Shown here: positions 41,718-51,297 of the stretch, one piece after another
How the letters are laid out: each line of letters opens with the position of its first letter
How positions within the stretch are numbered: position 1 is the first letter of the stretch
DNA from: Sulfurimonadaceae bacterium
GTDB taxonomy: Bacteria > Campylobacterota > Campylobacteria > Campylobacterales > Sulfurimonadaceae
Length of the DNA: 64,000 nucleotides
Direction: 5' to 3'
Assembly (NCBI GenBank): GCA_016744575.1
Contig: JADGEC010000004.1
Location: 1-64,000 of the forward strand
Notes under the pieces: generated by a model
What the model was told of the DNA's origin: nothing
Seen by the model: only the letters and a program-made list of their open reading frames with translations
Databases searched by the model: none
Made by a program: the position numbers and the translations under genes

Positions 41718-43831
41718 TACTTTTTCAACCAGACGCTCATCTGTGCGACGGTGTGCTGGAATTTTCGCGGAGTCTCACGGATCACAAAAGGGACATCTTT
41801 TGTATCGACCAGTGTGAAGTGTTTCCCCAGTATTGTGCGCAACGTATCTAGCGTATGTACGGTTTTACCATCTTCATCCTTATAACCGCCAAGCCAGTAC
41901 TCTTTCGCCGTAAACTCCTCCAGCCAGGTGTAAGGTGATGTCAGTATCAGCATGCCCTTCGCATTGATGCGCTCATGGACACTCTCAAGAAAAAGCCTTG
42001 GTTCATAGAGTCTGTCTATAAGGTTCGTCGCAAGTATCAGATCATACCCACCGATATGGGCTTTTAGGTTACAGGCATCTCCCTGACGGAAATCCACTTT
42101 ATTCTTGCTCTCTTCAAGCTCAAACTCAGCCAGCGTATGTTGCTGTTGAGAAGTGAGTTCGCCCTCTTCACTACGAAGGTAAGCGATGCGACCGTGACGC
42201 TGAAGATCGACACCTACCTGGATGAACCTTGCCGAAAAATCGGTCCCGGTGACCGCATCAAACTCTCTTGCCAGTTCAAACGATGTCCTTCCCGTCGCAC
42301 AACCTAGATCTAGCGCGCTGTTAAAAACGACACCATTACTACGGGCGTAACGCACCGCCTCTTGCGCTGTAGCTACGGAGAAGTTCTTTACACCAAACTG
42401 CTCAGCACCATACTGAAACTCACAATACTGCGAGACCGATGAGTCAAGTTCATAGATGTTCTCATCATGGACTTCCAGGGCTTCTGCCTCCACATAACGA
42501 AAACCTGCATGCTGATAGAAGTGTCTACGAAAAGCGTAACGGGAGTGTTTTGTCATCTCGTTACCGGTACTTATCCACGAGCCGCCTTTTATCAGGTTAT
42601 GTTTACCATCAAAGGTCGGCACTGAAAAATCATCATAGACATCATGGGGACGGAACTCGTCAAATCCATAGATAGGGGTCTCTGTCCACTGCCAGACATT
42701 ACCGACGACATCGTAAAGATCATCAAAGGCAAACATATCTACTGGAGAGGATGAAGAAAAATGACGCAGGTTTATATTGGCACGGCTGTCATCAAAGTCT
42801 GGGACATCCTCTATGCCCGCACGCTCATACAGATACATCCACTCCGCTTCACTTAGCAGACGATAGTGACGATTTTCCTTCTCACTCTTCCAGCGACAAA
42901 ATGCCTTAGCCTCAAGATAGTTGACATCTACCGGCCAGTTCAAAGGCATCTCTATCTCTCTATTCAGGGCACGATAACCAAGGCTTCCACTCTCTGTTTC
43001 TATCCAGAAGGAAGGATGTGACGCCTTACGTATCTCAAGAAAATCTCTGCCTTCCCCATCCCAGAAACGCTCATCACGGTAACCGCCATCCTCGACAAAA
43101 GCCATAAACTCGCCATTACTGACAAGGTACTGTGAGACATCAAAGTCTTTGATCTGCTCTACTTTTGTCCCATACTCATTGTCCCAGCCATAAAGATGAT
43201 GGTCTCTAGGTTTACCTAATCGGACATCTCCACCCTCTATACGTACCAAAGTATTAGACGGAGCCTCTGCATGCATCTCACAAAGTGGGAAGCTGTCATC
43301 TTCTTTTATATACGCTATGGGAAGCTGACGGTGCAAGACACTTGATGTCTCAATATGGATACGCTCATGCTCTATTCCCATCAGGATTATCCATAAAGGG
43401 TCCTTATCATCTATAGGTAGGCTAAGAGGAAGGGTCGAGATAAGTCCATCGACGACCTTACGGACATGATCTCGGTAATCACGGACATCAGAGACCTTCG
43501 GCCAGGCATAGTTCTTTGCATCCATATCATCCCAACTCATCTCATCCACACCAATGGCAAATATCGACTCATACTTAGGATCCACACGTTCATCGATGAC
43601 TTTTCCGATGATGAGTTTATTGATGAAAAAAGTAGCCGTATGCCCAAAATAGAAGATCATCGGATGCCGAGTCAGCTCAGACTTGAGGTAAAAGACCTCA
43701 TCAGTCGCCAACATATCAAAAAGCTGTTCAAAAAGATCATAGGTCTTATGAAAATACTCACGTATCTCTTCACGCTTTGATTCGGTATCGTCTCCTGTCA
43801 ATGTCACTGGAAAGCTATGTAACGTGTTCAA
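41717..43831 (-). CDS. ovoA: ovothiol synthase OvoA (sulfoxide synthase plus methyltransferase)
   Basis: A 704-residue fusion. The N-terminal DinB-like domain bears the iron-binding HX3HXE motif (HERIHIE, His155, His159, Glu161). A formylglycine-generating-enzyme-like domain follows (VVGNVWQWTETP, FRRHFYQHAGFRYV). The last about 230 residues are a SAM methyltransferase (ALDLGCATGRTSFELA). This three-domain order and length are those of OvoA, which joins cysteine to histidine C5 oxidatively and later methylates the imidazole. The start is TTG 43831 with AAAGGAA upstream. Confidence 0.92.
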   Translation of the reverse strand: MNTLHSFPVTLTGDDTESKREEIREYFHKTYDLFEQLFDMLATDEVFYLKSELTRHPMIFYFGHTATFFINKLIIGKVIDERVDPKYESIFAIGVDEMSWDDMDAKNYAWPKVSDVRDYRDHVRKVVDGLISTLPLSLPIDDKDPLWIILMGIEHERIHIETSSVLHRQLPIAYIKEDDSFPLCEMHAEAPSNTLVRIEGGDVRLGKPRDHHLYGWDNEYGTKVEQIKDFDVSQYLVSNGEFMAFVEDGGYRDERFWDGEGRDFLEIRKASHPSFWIETESGSLGYRALNREIEMPLNWPVDVNYLEAKAFCRWKSEKENRHYRLLSEAEWMYLYERAGIEDVPDFDDSRANINLRHFSSSSPVDMFAFDDLYDVVGNVWQWTETPIYGFDEFRPHDVYDDFSVPTFDGKHNLIKGGSWISTGNEMTKHSRYAFRRHFYQHAGFRYVEAEALEVHDENIYELDSSVSQYCEFQYGAEQFGVKNFSVATAQEAVRYARSNGVVFNSALDLGCATGRTSFELAREFDAVTGTDFSARFIQVGVDLQRHGRIAYLRSEEGELTSQQQHTLAEFELEESKNKVDFRQGDACNLKAHIGGYDLILATNLIDRLYEPRLFLESVHERINAKGMLILTSPYTWLEEFTAKEYWLGGYKDEDGKTVHTLDTLRTILGKHFTLVDTKDVPFVIRETPRKFQHTVAQMSVWLKK

Positions 43832-43907
43832 TGGTATTCCTTTATCATATGCTCATCTCTAAAACACTATCATATCCAGATCCACTCAGTAAGAGTGTGA
43901 CCTTTCT

Positions 43908-43922
43908 TACACTTTGAAAGTG
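43908..43922. promoter_or_regulatory. 15-bp palindrome between ovoA and pgeF
   Basis: ACACTTT and AAAGTGT flank a single G. GTGTGA-like half-sites also occur nearby (about 43894 and 43919). It lies in the divergent 146-nt intergenic region and is a candidate operator for one or both genes; the binding protein is unknown. Confidence 0.4.
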
Positions 43923-43961
43923 TGAGCAGAGGTTCAATATTGGCGTATTCTAGCAAAAAGG

Positions 43962-43967
43962 TTATAA
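43962..43967 (+). promoter_or_regulatory. -10 box for pgeF, near-leaderless
   Basis: TATAAT ends only 10 nt before the ATG at 43978, so transcription should begin within a few bases of the start codon. No Shine-Dalgarno is visible. Confidence 0.5.
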
Positions 43968-43977
43968 TACTCACACC

Positions 43978-44736
43978 ATGAAGAGCATCCAAAGCACTTT
44001 ACTTCTCCAGCATCCGAACATACTACACACTTTTACTACCCGCTTTGGTGGAGTCAGTAAACACCCTTTTGGGAGCAATAATATCGCATTTCATGTTGGC
44101 GATGATGAAGAGGATGTTCGGACAAACCAGCTACTATTAGCCAATCTTATAGGTTACGATCTAAATAGACTGACACATATGCGCCAAATACATTCAGATG
44201 AGATCGTAATAGTGGATGAGACTTTTACTTTTGAGAGACCACCAGAATGTGATGCACTTATCACCGAGCTCATCGAAAGACCGCTGATGGTGATGACGGC
44301 TGACTGCACTCCTATCTTACTTTATGATCCGATCAAACAGGTCGTCGCTGCTATCCATGCCGGGCGGGCAGGAGCCTTTAAAGACATCGTTACCAAGACG
44401 ATCACCAAGATGCAGGAACACTTTCAGAGTGACAGCGTAGATATCATCGCTGTTCTTGGACCCTCTATCGGTGTCTGCTGTTATGAGGTCGACAGTAAGA
44501 TCGATGCGGAAGCGTCGTCACTTGGTCTGGGTTTTGCGATCAGAAAAGAGCAAGGCCGCTATTTTCTTGATGTAAATATGATCTTGAAAAAGCAGTTGTC
44601 AAAAGCGGGGGTCCTGCCTTCGAATCTTGAGGAGATCGACCAGTGCAGTTCGTGCCAGAATGAGAGCCTCTTCTCCTACCGGGCTGATGGGAAAAAGACA
44701 GGCAGGATGGCTGCTGTTATTGGACTGAAACAGTGA
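43978..44736 (+). CDS. pgeF: peptidoglycan editing factor PgeF (YfiH/laccase-domain family)
   Basis: A 252-residue protein of the Cu-oxidase_4/YfiH family. The pattern HMRQIHSDEI, MTADCTPILLYD, AAIHAGRAGAFKDI and GPSIGVCCYEVD carries the conserved His and Cys residues of the active site. The family corrects misincorporated L-Ser in muropeptides in E. coli, and members also show purine nucleoside activity. It is convergent with dxs, overlapping by 20 bp, and transcribed from a very short leader. Confidence 0.9.
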   Translation: MKSIQSTLLLQHPNILHTFTTRFGGVSKHPFGSNNIAFHVGDDEEDVRTNQLLLANLIGYDLNRLTHMRQIHSDEIVIVDETFTFERPPECDALITELIERPLMVMTADCTPILLYDPIKQVVAAIHAGRAGAFKDIVTKTITKMQEHFQSDSVDIIAVLGPSIGVCCYEVDSKIDAEASSLGLGFAIRKEQGRYFLDVNMILKKQLSKAGVLPSNLEEIDQCSSCQNESLFSYRADGKKTGRMAAVIGLKQ

Positions 44737-46540
44737 CTCTCTGAGCTAACTGTTCTGGAAGCAGACCCAGAGACTCCTCGACCAAAGTCGTGTTCCCGTG
44801 AGTGATAAATGCATCGCTGTACTCAAACGTAGTCACGTCTATACCGGTAATACTCTCTTTAGCTAAAAACTCCAAGATCGCACTTCCGACACCACCCATC
44901 GCAGAGCTATCGCTAAAGACGAACCAGCGACTGTGCTTTTGTGCCATCCGTATCAGCATGGCTTCATCCAAAGGTTTGACAAAACGCAGGTCTAGTAAAG
45001 AGACCGGCTCATCCATCGACTCCATAGTCTTCGCCGCACGCCCCACACCATTGCCATAGCCGATAAACAAGATGTCACTCTCAGTCGAGATCAGAAGCTG
45101 TGATTTGGCAAGTTCAAATGGTATTGAAGTCGGTAACTTGACATCTGTGAAACTACCACGAGGATAACGTACTGAACACGGGTGTTCATATTCAGCAGCA
45201 AAACCAAGTGCCTGATGCATAGATTTCTCATCACGCGGGGCGAAAAGTGTCATATTTGGTATCGCCCTAAGAAAGCTGATATCAAAGACACCCTGATGCG
45301 TCTCGCCATCTTCACCGACGATCCCGGCACGGTCCAAGGCAAAGACGACTGGAAGGTCCATCAGACAGGTATCATGGATGACCTGATCATAACCACGCTG
45401 CAAAAAGGTCGAATAGATGGTAACAAAAGGTTTAAAGCCCTCTTTTGCCATCGCTGCCATCGAGGTCACGGCATGCTGCTCAGCGATCGCGACATCCCAA
45501 AAACGTTCAGGATAGGTCTCCATCAACTCTGTAAGTCCGGTACCGCTTGGCATAGCAGCTGTGACACCGACTACCTTTTGATCATTTTTTGCCAGATGCA
45601 GTAGGGCATCAGTGAAGATCTGCGTAGCACTCTTCGGACCACTTTTTTTATTTGCATTACCGCTTGCACGATCAAACGGTCCGACCCCATGCCACTTCTC
45701 ATGCTGGCCCTCAGCGATCTCATACCCTTTACCTTTTGTGGTCTGCGTATGGATGATCACTGGTCCGCCGATATTTCTAGCCATCTCATAAGTCTCGATC
45801 AGGCTTTTGAGGTCATGTCCATCTATGGGACCAATATACTCTATACCCATCTCTTCAAATAAAATACCCGGTGTGATAAGTTTGAACGACTCCTCAAAAC
45901 GTTTGGCGATGTAGTGGGCTCCCTCACCAAAGTTATCGACAAACGACTCCGTCTTCTTCTTAAACTTCTGGTAAAAAGGACCAGCCATCGCAGAACTAAG
46001 CATCCGACTGATCGCGCCGATCGGTTTGGCGATGCTCATCTCGTTATCGTTGAGGATGATGATCATAGGGTATTTACTATCACCAAGTTCGTTAAGTGCT
46101 TCATAAGCCATACCCGCACTGATAGAACCATCACCGATCATCGCGACGGGTATGCGTTCATCCTGTTCCCCCTTGAGAGCAATGGCTTTAGCTGCGCCTA
46201 CTCCCAGAGAGATCGATGTCGAACTGTGACCGGCGACAAAATAGTCATCCTCACATTCACTTGGCTTCGTATAGCCACACATCCCACCAAACTGGCGAAG
46301 CGTATCAAAATCATCCCACCGGTCTGTCAAAAGTTTATGAGCGTAAGCCTGGTGTGAGACATCAAAGATAAATGGGTCTTTTTTGGAGTCAAATACTTTA
46401 TGCATCGCGACTATTAACTCAGTCGCGCCCAGCGTCGAACTTAGATGGCCGCCATTTTTGCTGACGACTTCCAAGATCCGTTCACGAATATCAGCGCAGA
46501 CTCCCTCGAGCTGTTCGTGATCATATGATGATATATCCAT
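44717..46540 (-). CDS. dxs: 1-deoxy-D-xylulose-5-phosphate synthase
   Basis: A 607-residue thiamine-diphosphate enzyme that condenses pyruvate with glyceraldehyde 3-phosphate at the head of the MEP isoprenoid pathway. The TPP motif appears as MIGDGSISAGMAYEALNELG with the downstream NDN. The transketolase-like pyrimidine domain has FAIAEQHAVT-type sequence (DVAIAEQHAVTSMAAMAKEG). It follows fliH, the order seen in Campylobacter, but has its own promoter-like element sharing a 21-bp repeat with rplY. Confidence 0.96.
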   Translation of the reverse strand: MDISSYDHEQLEGVCADIRERILEVVSKNGGHLSSTLGATELIVAMHKVFDSKKDPFIFDVSHQAYAHKLLTDRWDDFDTLRQFGGMCGYTKPSECEDDYFVAGHSSTSISLGVGAAKAIALKGEQDERIPVAMIGDGSISAGMAYEALNELGDSKYPMIIILNDNEMSIAKPIGAISRMLSSAMAGPFYQKFKKKTESFVDNFGEGAHYIAKRFEESFKLITPGILFEEMGIEYIGPIDGHDLKSLIETYEMARNIGGPVIIHTQTTKGKGYEIAEGQHEKWHGVGPFDRASGNANKKSGPKSATQIFTDALLHLAKNDQKVVGVTAAMPSGTGLTELMETYPERFWDVAIAEQHAVTSMAAMAKEGFKPFVTIYSTFLQRGYDQVIHDTCLMDLPVVFALDRAGIVGEDGETHQGVFDISFLRAIPNMTLFAPRDEKSMHQALGFAAEYEHPCSVRYPRGSFTDVKLPTSIPFELAKSQLLISTESDILFIGYGNGVGRAAKTMESMDEPVSLLDLRFVKPLDEAMLIRMAQKHSRWFVFSDSSAMGGVGSAILEFLAKESITGIDVTTFEYSDAFITHGNTTLVEESLGLLPEQLAQRVTVSVQ

Positions 46541-46578
46541 TGATTCTATATTTCCTATCTAAGACTGTTTAGGGCTGC

Positions 46579-46612
46579 ACTGTACTACAGTACACCTCTA
46601 AAGATCCTGAAT
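46579..46612 (-). promoter_or_regulatory. dxs promoter region with 21-bp repeat
   Basis: On the minus strand, a 21-nt block (46612 to 46592) matches one ahead of rplY with one mismatch. Seven bases later comes TACAGT (46584 to 46579), at exactly the spacing of TATAAT in the rplY copy. Confidence 0.5.
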
Positions 46613-46616
46613 ATTT

Positions 46617-46642
46617 TTAAAGCATGATCAAACATGCTTTAA
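46617..46642. terminator. 10-bp hairpin between fliH and dxs
   Basis: TTAAAGCATG (46617-46626) and CATGCTTTAA (46633-46642) pair perfectly around ATCAAA. It follows the fliH stop immediately and precedes the dxs promoter element. On the minus strand A residues, not U residues, follow. Confidence 0.5.
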
Positions 46643-46644
46643 GT

Positions 46645-47433
46645 CTAATCTGAAAGCGCTGCGCGTTTGACGCGCTCATACCGTTTCATCACCTCAGAGT
46701 CGATATTCCCTACATCACTTATGGCTATCACTCCGCCTTTACTGACTGCACTGTCAGAGACCACTGTCACATGGGTCAAGGAGCCAAGATTCTCAGAAAG
46801 GGGACCATGATCAGCAGGATTGACACGAAGCGTTACTTTCGATGCACCCTGAAGCTCCGTGATCAACTGTGATGCTAACTTTTGTGCAATAGTATTGGAT
46901 GACTCCGCGATCTCGATACCTATCACTTCCTTGGCAATATCCAATGCCGCCTGCAAAAGCTCTTCCTTGACCCCGGCTAGCGCGTTCTCAAACTTCTCTG
47001 CACTATCCTCAAGGGTCTTTACCGAAGCTGAGAACTGCTCCATACCATCACTCTTGTTCTGGACAAGAGCCTGCTCAGCCAGGAGCCGTCCTGCAGAGAC
47101 ACCCTCTTCATAAGCCTCTTTTCTAGCACTCTCAAGCTCTGCTTTAAAGCCCTCTTCACGCTCCTCATATTTCATCTGTATCTTGATGAAGTTGGAGGTG
47201 ACGTCTTCAGTCTTACTAAGTAGTGATACTACCATCTCATCGCGCGAAGAACTGTTCTCTGGTCGGCTCAGACTTACCTCATCACTCTTCTGTTCGTTTT
47301 GTTCTGCTGATACCTCATGCCCACCATCTATCTCTTCTTCCTGCTCATCGTGTACACCCATCGCAAAGACCTTGAACTTGTATTTACTAATACTGTGTTC
47401 TTTCATCTTCTCCTGGTTTATTACGGATTCCAT
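46645..47433 (-). CDS. fliH: flagellar assembly protein FliH
   Basis: A 262-residue protein that regulates the FliI ATPase and links it to the flagellar export gate. The charged N-terminal third is followed by a coiled coil (MKYEEREEGFKAELESARKE region) and a V-ATPase-stator-like C-terminal domain (LQAALDIAKEVIGIEIAESS). The low conservation is typical; the assignment rests on this domain and its place right after fliG. Confidence 0.9.
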   Translation of the reverse strand: MESVINQEKMKEHSISKYKFKVFAMGVHDEQEEEIDGGHEVSAEQNEQKSDEVSLSRPENSSSRDEMVVSLLSKTEDVTSNFIKIQMKYEEREEGFKAELESARKEAYEEGVSAGRLLAEQALVQNKSDGMEQFSASVKTLEDSAEKFENALAGVKEELLQAALDIAKEVIGIEIAESSNTIAQKLASQLITELQGASKVTLRVNPADHGPLSENLGSLTHVTVVSDSAVSKGGVIAISDVGNIDSEVMKRYERVKRAALSD

Positions 47434-47436
47434 AGT

Positions 47437-48465
47437 TTATTCGACCATCTCATCAGTCTCTCCTACTTGCAAGATACCCTGTTCTGCTAACTGCTGTACG
47501 ACCTCTACTATCTTACGTTGCGCACCTTCGACCTCTTTGACTTTGACCGCTCCAAGGAACTGCATCTCTTCGACAAAAGCATCTTTCGCACGCTGCGACA
47601 TATTGCCGAAGAACTTCTCTTTAAGCTCCTCAGCTGAGCTCTTCAGTGCAAGCATCAGGTCTTTCTTATCTACCGTTTTCAAGATCTCACGTACACCATT
47701 GTTGTCAAGTGAAGCGATATCCTCAAAGGTAAACATCATCTCTTTGATAGCCGAAGCAAGTTGTTCATCGATCTGTTCGATATGTGAGAGTGTAGACTTG
47801 GAATCTTTTGCACCTAGACGGTTAAAGATATCTGCTACTGCGCGTGGTCCACCGACCTCTACTTTATAAGTGGCTAGTGATTCGAGTTTTGATTCGAGGA
47901 CCGCACTGACCCGCTTGATGATAGAAGGGGAGATGTCACCGAGTTTAGCCATACGCATCGCTACTTCTGAACGAAGATCATCTGAGAAGAAACCTAAAGT
48001 CTCCGCTGCCGCCGTAGCTTCCATATGCGCTAGTATCAGTGCGATAGTCTGCGGATGTTCATTGACGATAAAGTCTGCAAGCTGCTGTGGTTTGATCTTG
48101 GCAAGGTAAGCGAAGTTCTGCGTGGTCGTCATGGTCTTCGCGAGGCGGTCAAGTATCTTCTTTGCTTCAGATTGACCCAGCGCTTTATAGAGGATCTCAC
48201 GGGCATATTCCATACCTCCACTGTTGATATACTGATTGGACTGGATGATCGCATGGAACTCTTCAAGTACGGCAGTCGCGATACTCTTATCAATAGAACG
48301 GCTTGATGCCAGATATTTGGAGATCGCTGTGATAGACTCTATGTTCATATTGGTAAAGATCTGTGCTGTCACATCTTCACCAAGCTGCAACAACAAGATG
48401 GCGATCTTCTCCGCCATGTTCATCTCTTCTATTGCTGTCTGCTGCTCTTGAGAAAGGTTACTCAT
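47437..48465 (-). CDS. fliG: flagellar motor switch protein FliG
   Basis: A 342-residue C-ring protein of the rotor. The middle domain has EHPQTIALILAHM, the EHPQR-type motif that contacts FliM. The C-terminal domain carries the charged torque helix (LALKSSAEELKEKFFGNMSQ). It starts 2 nt after fliF stops. Together with FliF it forms the MS/C ring junction. Confidence 0.96.
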   Translation of the reverse strand: MSNLSQEQQTAIEEMNMAEKIAILLLQLGEDVTAQIFTNMNIESITAISKYLASSRSIDKSIATAVLEEFHAIIQSNQYINSGGMEYAREILYKALGQSEAKKILDRLAKTMTTTQNFAYLAKIKPQQLADFIVNEHPQTIALILAHMEATAAAETLGFFSDDLRSEVAMRMAKLGDISPSIIKRVSAVLESKLESLATYKVEVGGPRAVADIFNRLGAKDSKSTLSHIEQIDEQLASAIKEMMFTFEDIASLDNNGVREILKTVDKKDLMLALKSSAEELKEKFFGNMSQRAKDAFVEEMQFLGAVKVKEVEGAQRKIVEVVQQLAEQGILQVGETDEMVE

Positions 48466-48467
48466 CT

Positions 48468-50183
48468 CTACTCCTGTCCACTGCCGACAAATCTGTCACC
48501 ACTTTCATGCTCTTCTTGGATAAGTATCTGGAGAAGATGTGCTATCTCTTCAGGACGCTCATCTACTTCAGTCCTTACCTTCTCTATCAACACCTCATAT
48601 TTTAACTCATCCTCATTAAGGTTGGAACCGGCACCAAGCTGATCTTCGACTTTTCGTCGCATCTGCTGTACCTTCTCGACAAGATCTTCCTCTTCGTCAT
48701 CTTCAATATCCAAGACAGGTCGCTGCTGATCTTCATCTTCTTTGCTGAACTCAAGCATACGTTCAGAGAAAGGAAGGATGACCTTGCGATAGGCAATAAA
48801 GAGGATAATGGCTGCAAATAGATATTTCAGCAATGGTGCAAATGGCCCTAGATAAGTCTCAGCGATCTCAGTATATTTTGACACACCTGTCTCGGTCACC
48901 GTGCCGCTACTCTCAAACTGAAAGTTTCGGACAGAGACCTGATCCCCACGAGCATCATCAATACCTATACTCTGCTTGACAAGCGAAGTGATCGCCTGAA
49001 GCTGACTCTCATCAAGTGCCAGATAGCTCTTCTCATCACTCGAGTTTCCATCAGCATCGACTTGAGACTTATATTTGCCATCGACTACTACTGCTGCTGT
49101 TATTCGTCTGATAGATGCAAACTCACCCTTGGTCGTCGAGACTGTCTTTGAGATCTCGTAATTGGTCGTACCGGTGTTTTTTGTATAGTTCTCACTACTT
49201 TGTTGTGATGAGAGCCCCTCCACAGGTCCAATATTACTTACTGTCCCAGGTACTCCTCCGACCTCTTTGGGTTTAGTACCTTCGCGAGTCTCTTCATGCG
49301 ACTGTTCACTACGCACCACGTTCTCGGGATCGAACTTTTCCGATGTCGAACTGCGCTGAGAGAAATCATAATCGATCATCACATTGGCGACGACACGATC
49401 TCTCGATCCTATGAATGGAGCAAGGACATTGATGATCTTCTTCTCAAGCCTGTTCTCTTGGCGCGTCTTGAACTTCTGCTGCATAAAGGAGAGCTCTCCC
49501 ATCTGAGACTCATCATCCTCACCCAGGGTCTCACCTTCTGCATTGATAAGCGTGACGTTCTCAGACCTGAGTTTGGGAACAGCCGCAGCTACAAGGTTCT
49601 TGATACCTCTGACCTGTTTAGGCGAAAGTCTGTGCTGATCTTTAAGTTGTACCATCACCGATGCAGTAGGTTCTATCTCTTTGGAGACGAAAAGTGACTC
49701 TTTGGGCAGAGCCAGGTTGATACTTGAACGCTCTACCGGAGAGAGGGCATCGACACTTCGGGAAAGTTCACCTTCAAGTGCTCGAAGGAACTTGACGTTC
49801 TGGTCAAAACTGGTCGCACCAAACTCCTGCTTGTCAAAAAGCTCGAAGCCAATACTACTCTCTTTAGGAATACCAAGTGATGCGATCGCTATACGCTCTT
49901 TATAGACGACATCCTTAGGGACTTCAATAGTGTTATCACGAGGGATACGGTAGGGAATATGATCTTTTTCCAGCTGTTCTATCACCTTGGCGGCATCTGC
50001 AGCAGAGAGCGAATCAAAAAGTGTCTGATACCCATCTTTGGAAGAGCCGGGTGCGGTGTAGATGACCAGAAATGCCAAGAAAGCGACGATGCCTCCAACG
50101 GCTGCACCGATGATGAGCTTTTGCTCCTTGGACAATTTGCTATAGAAGAGTACAAGCTGGGAAAAAAGTGCCTTAAAATCCAT
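48468..50183 (-). CDS. fliF: flagellar MS-ring protein FliF
   Basis: A 571-residue inner-membrane protein. The N-terminal transmembrane helix (LIIGAAVGGIVAFLAFLVIY) precedes ring-building motifs and the periplasmic region with GELSRSVDALSPVERSSINL. A second helix near residue 450 (LKYLFAAIILFIAYRKVILP) and an acidic cytoplasmic tail that binds FliG complete it. It lies 19 nt after hisC in the same direction, the same order as in Campylobacter. Confidence 0.96.
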   Translation of the reverse strand: MDFKALFSQLVLFYSKLSKEQKLIIGAAVGGIVAFLAFLVIYTAPGSSKDGYQTLFDSLSAADAAKVIEQLEKDHIPYRIPRDNTIEVPKDVVYKERIAIASLGIPKESSIGFELFDKQEFGATSFDQNVKFLRALEGELSRSVDALSPVERSSINLALPKESLFVSKEIEPTASVMVQLKDQHRLSPKQVRGIKNLVAAAVPKLRSENVTLINAEGETLGEDDESQMGELSFMQQKFKTRQENRLEKKIINVLAPFIGSRDRVVANVMIDYDFSQRSSTSEKFDPENVVRSEQSHEETREGTKPKEVGGVPGTVSNIGPVEGLSSQQSSENYTKNTGTTNYEISKTVSTTKGEFASIRRITAAVVVDGKYKSQVDADGNSSDEKSYLALDESQLQAITSLVKQSIGIDDARGDQVSVRNFQFESSGTVTETGVSKYTEIAETYLGPFAPLLKYLFAAIILFIAYRKVILPFSERMLEFSKEDEDQQRPVLDIEDDEEEDLVEKVQQMRRKVEDQLGAGSNLNEDELKYEVLIEKVRTEVDERPEEIAHLLQILIQEEHESGDRFVGSGQE

Positions 50184-50202
50184 GACTACCCGTTATATGT
50201 GA

Positions 50203-51297
50203 TCACAATACTTCACGCATCAGGGCAAAGAAAGTGTCGTTTTCTGTCGGAGTCCCAATAGTCACGCGTATTGCGTTAAGTCCATACCCGCTTAGATCTC
50301 TTATTATCATACCTTTTTTTAACAATTGTTCAGCTAATAGTGTTGAATCTTGTCGTTCTTCAAGGCAAAATGTAACAAAATTTGTGTGACTCTCGATCAA
50401 CTTTATTGCCTGTTCTTTGGCAAACGCCTCATAACGTCGCATCTCTTCGAAGTTCAACTCAATACACTCTGCCACAAACAACTCATCATCAAGCGCTACT
50501 GAAGCAGCTTCAAGAGAGAGCGTAGTGATATTGAACGGCGGTCTGAGCTTATAGAGGGCCTTGATGATCTCTTGTGAAGCGATACCGTACCCGACACGCA
50601 TCCCACCTAGTCCATAAGCCTTGGAGAAGGTACCCAGATAAAGAACGTTATCAAAGCGTTCAATAAGTTCTGCTGCCTCTAGCGCTTTGCTAGTGTCTTT
50701 GACCTTCACATACTCCATATAAGCACCATCGACGACGACCATGGTATCACTGTCGATCTTCTCAACAAACGCAAAAAGTTCTTCTGAGTCTATAGCATCA
50801 CCGGTCGGATTGTTCGGTGTACATAAGAAGATGATCTCTGGAGCATGTTCAAGATAAAGTGCATAGAACTGATCAAGGTCATGTTCAAGTGACTCTGTCC
50901 TAATGATCTGTGCACCTACATGTCGGGCATAGATCTCATACATAGCGAACGTGACCGAGTTCATCAGGACCTTGCTACTACTGTCAGCTTTGGCATGGAT
51001 AGCGAACTCTATGATCTGGTCGCTTCCTGCACCGATGATCACTTCACTCTGTTCCACATCATAATGACGGCTAAGCCCATTTTTAAGCTTTGACATCGAG
51101 TCATCCGGATAGCGGGCCATCTTAGAGACGATCTTCGAGACGGCATCTTCCACCCGCGGTGAACATCCGTACGGATTCTCGTTACTTGCAAGTTTGATGA
51201 TCTTATCTGGTTCTATCCCAAACTCACGTACGACCAACTCTATCGGTTTTCCGGCCTCATAGGTCTTTATTCCGTCAAGTTCTGCATTAAACTTCAT
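50203..51297 (-). CDS. hisC: histidinol-phosphate aminotransferase
   Basis: A 364-residue PLP enzyme. It converts imidazole acetol phosphate and glutamate to histidinol phosphate, and in some bacteria also serves aromatic amino-acid synthesis. Motifs: KLASNENPYGCSP, CTPNNPTGDAI, the PLP lysine in LGTFSKAYGLGGMRVGYG, and a C-terminal RVTIGT. The start overlaps the pheA stop by 4 bp, which fits a shared aromatic or histidine role. Confidence 0.95.
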   Translation of the reverse strand: MKFNAELDGIKTYEAGKPIELVVREFGIEPDKIIKLASNENPYGCSPRVEDAVSKIVSKMARYPDDSMSKLKNGLSRHYDVEQSEVIIGAGSDQIIEFAIHAKADSSSKVLMNSVTFAMYEIYARHVGAQIIRTESLEHDLDQFYALYLEHAPEIIFLCTPNNPTGDAIDSEELFAFVEKIDSDTMVVVDGAYMEYVKVKDTSKALEAAELIERFDNVLYLGTFSKAYGLGGMRVGYGIASQEIIKALYKLRPPFNITTLSLEAASVALDDELFVAECIELNFEEMRRYEAFAKEQAIKLIESHTNFVTFCLEERQDSTLLAEQLLKKGMIIRDLSGYGLNAIRVTIGTPTENDTFFALMREVL

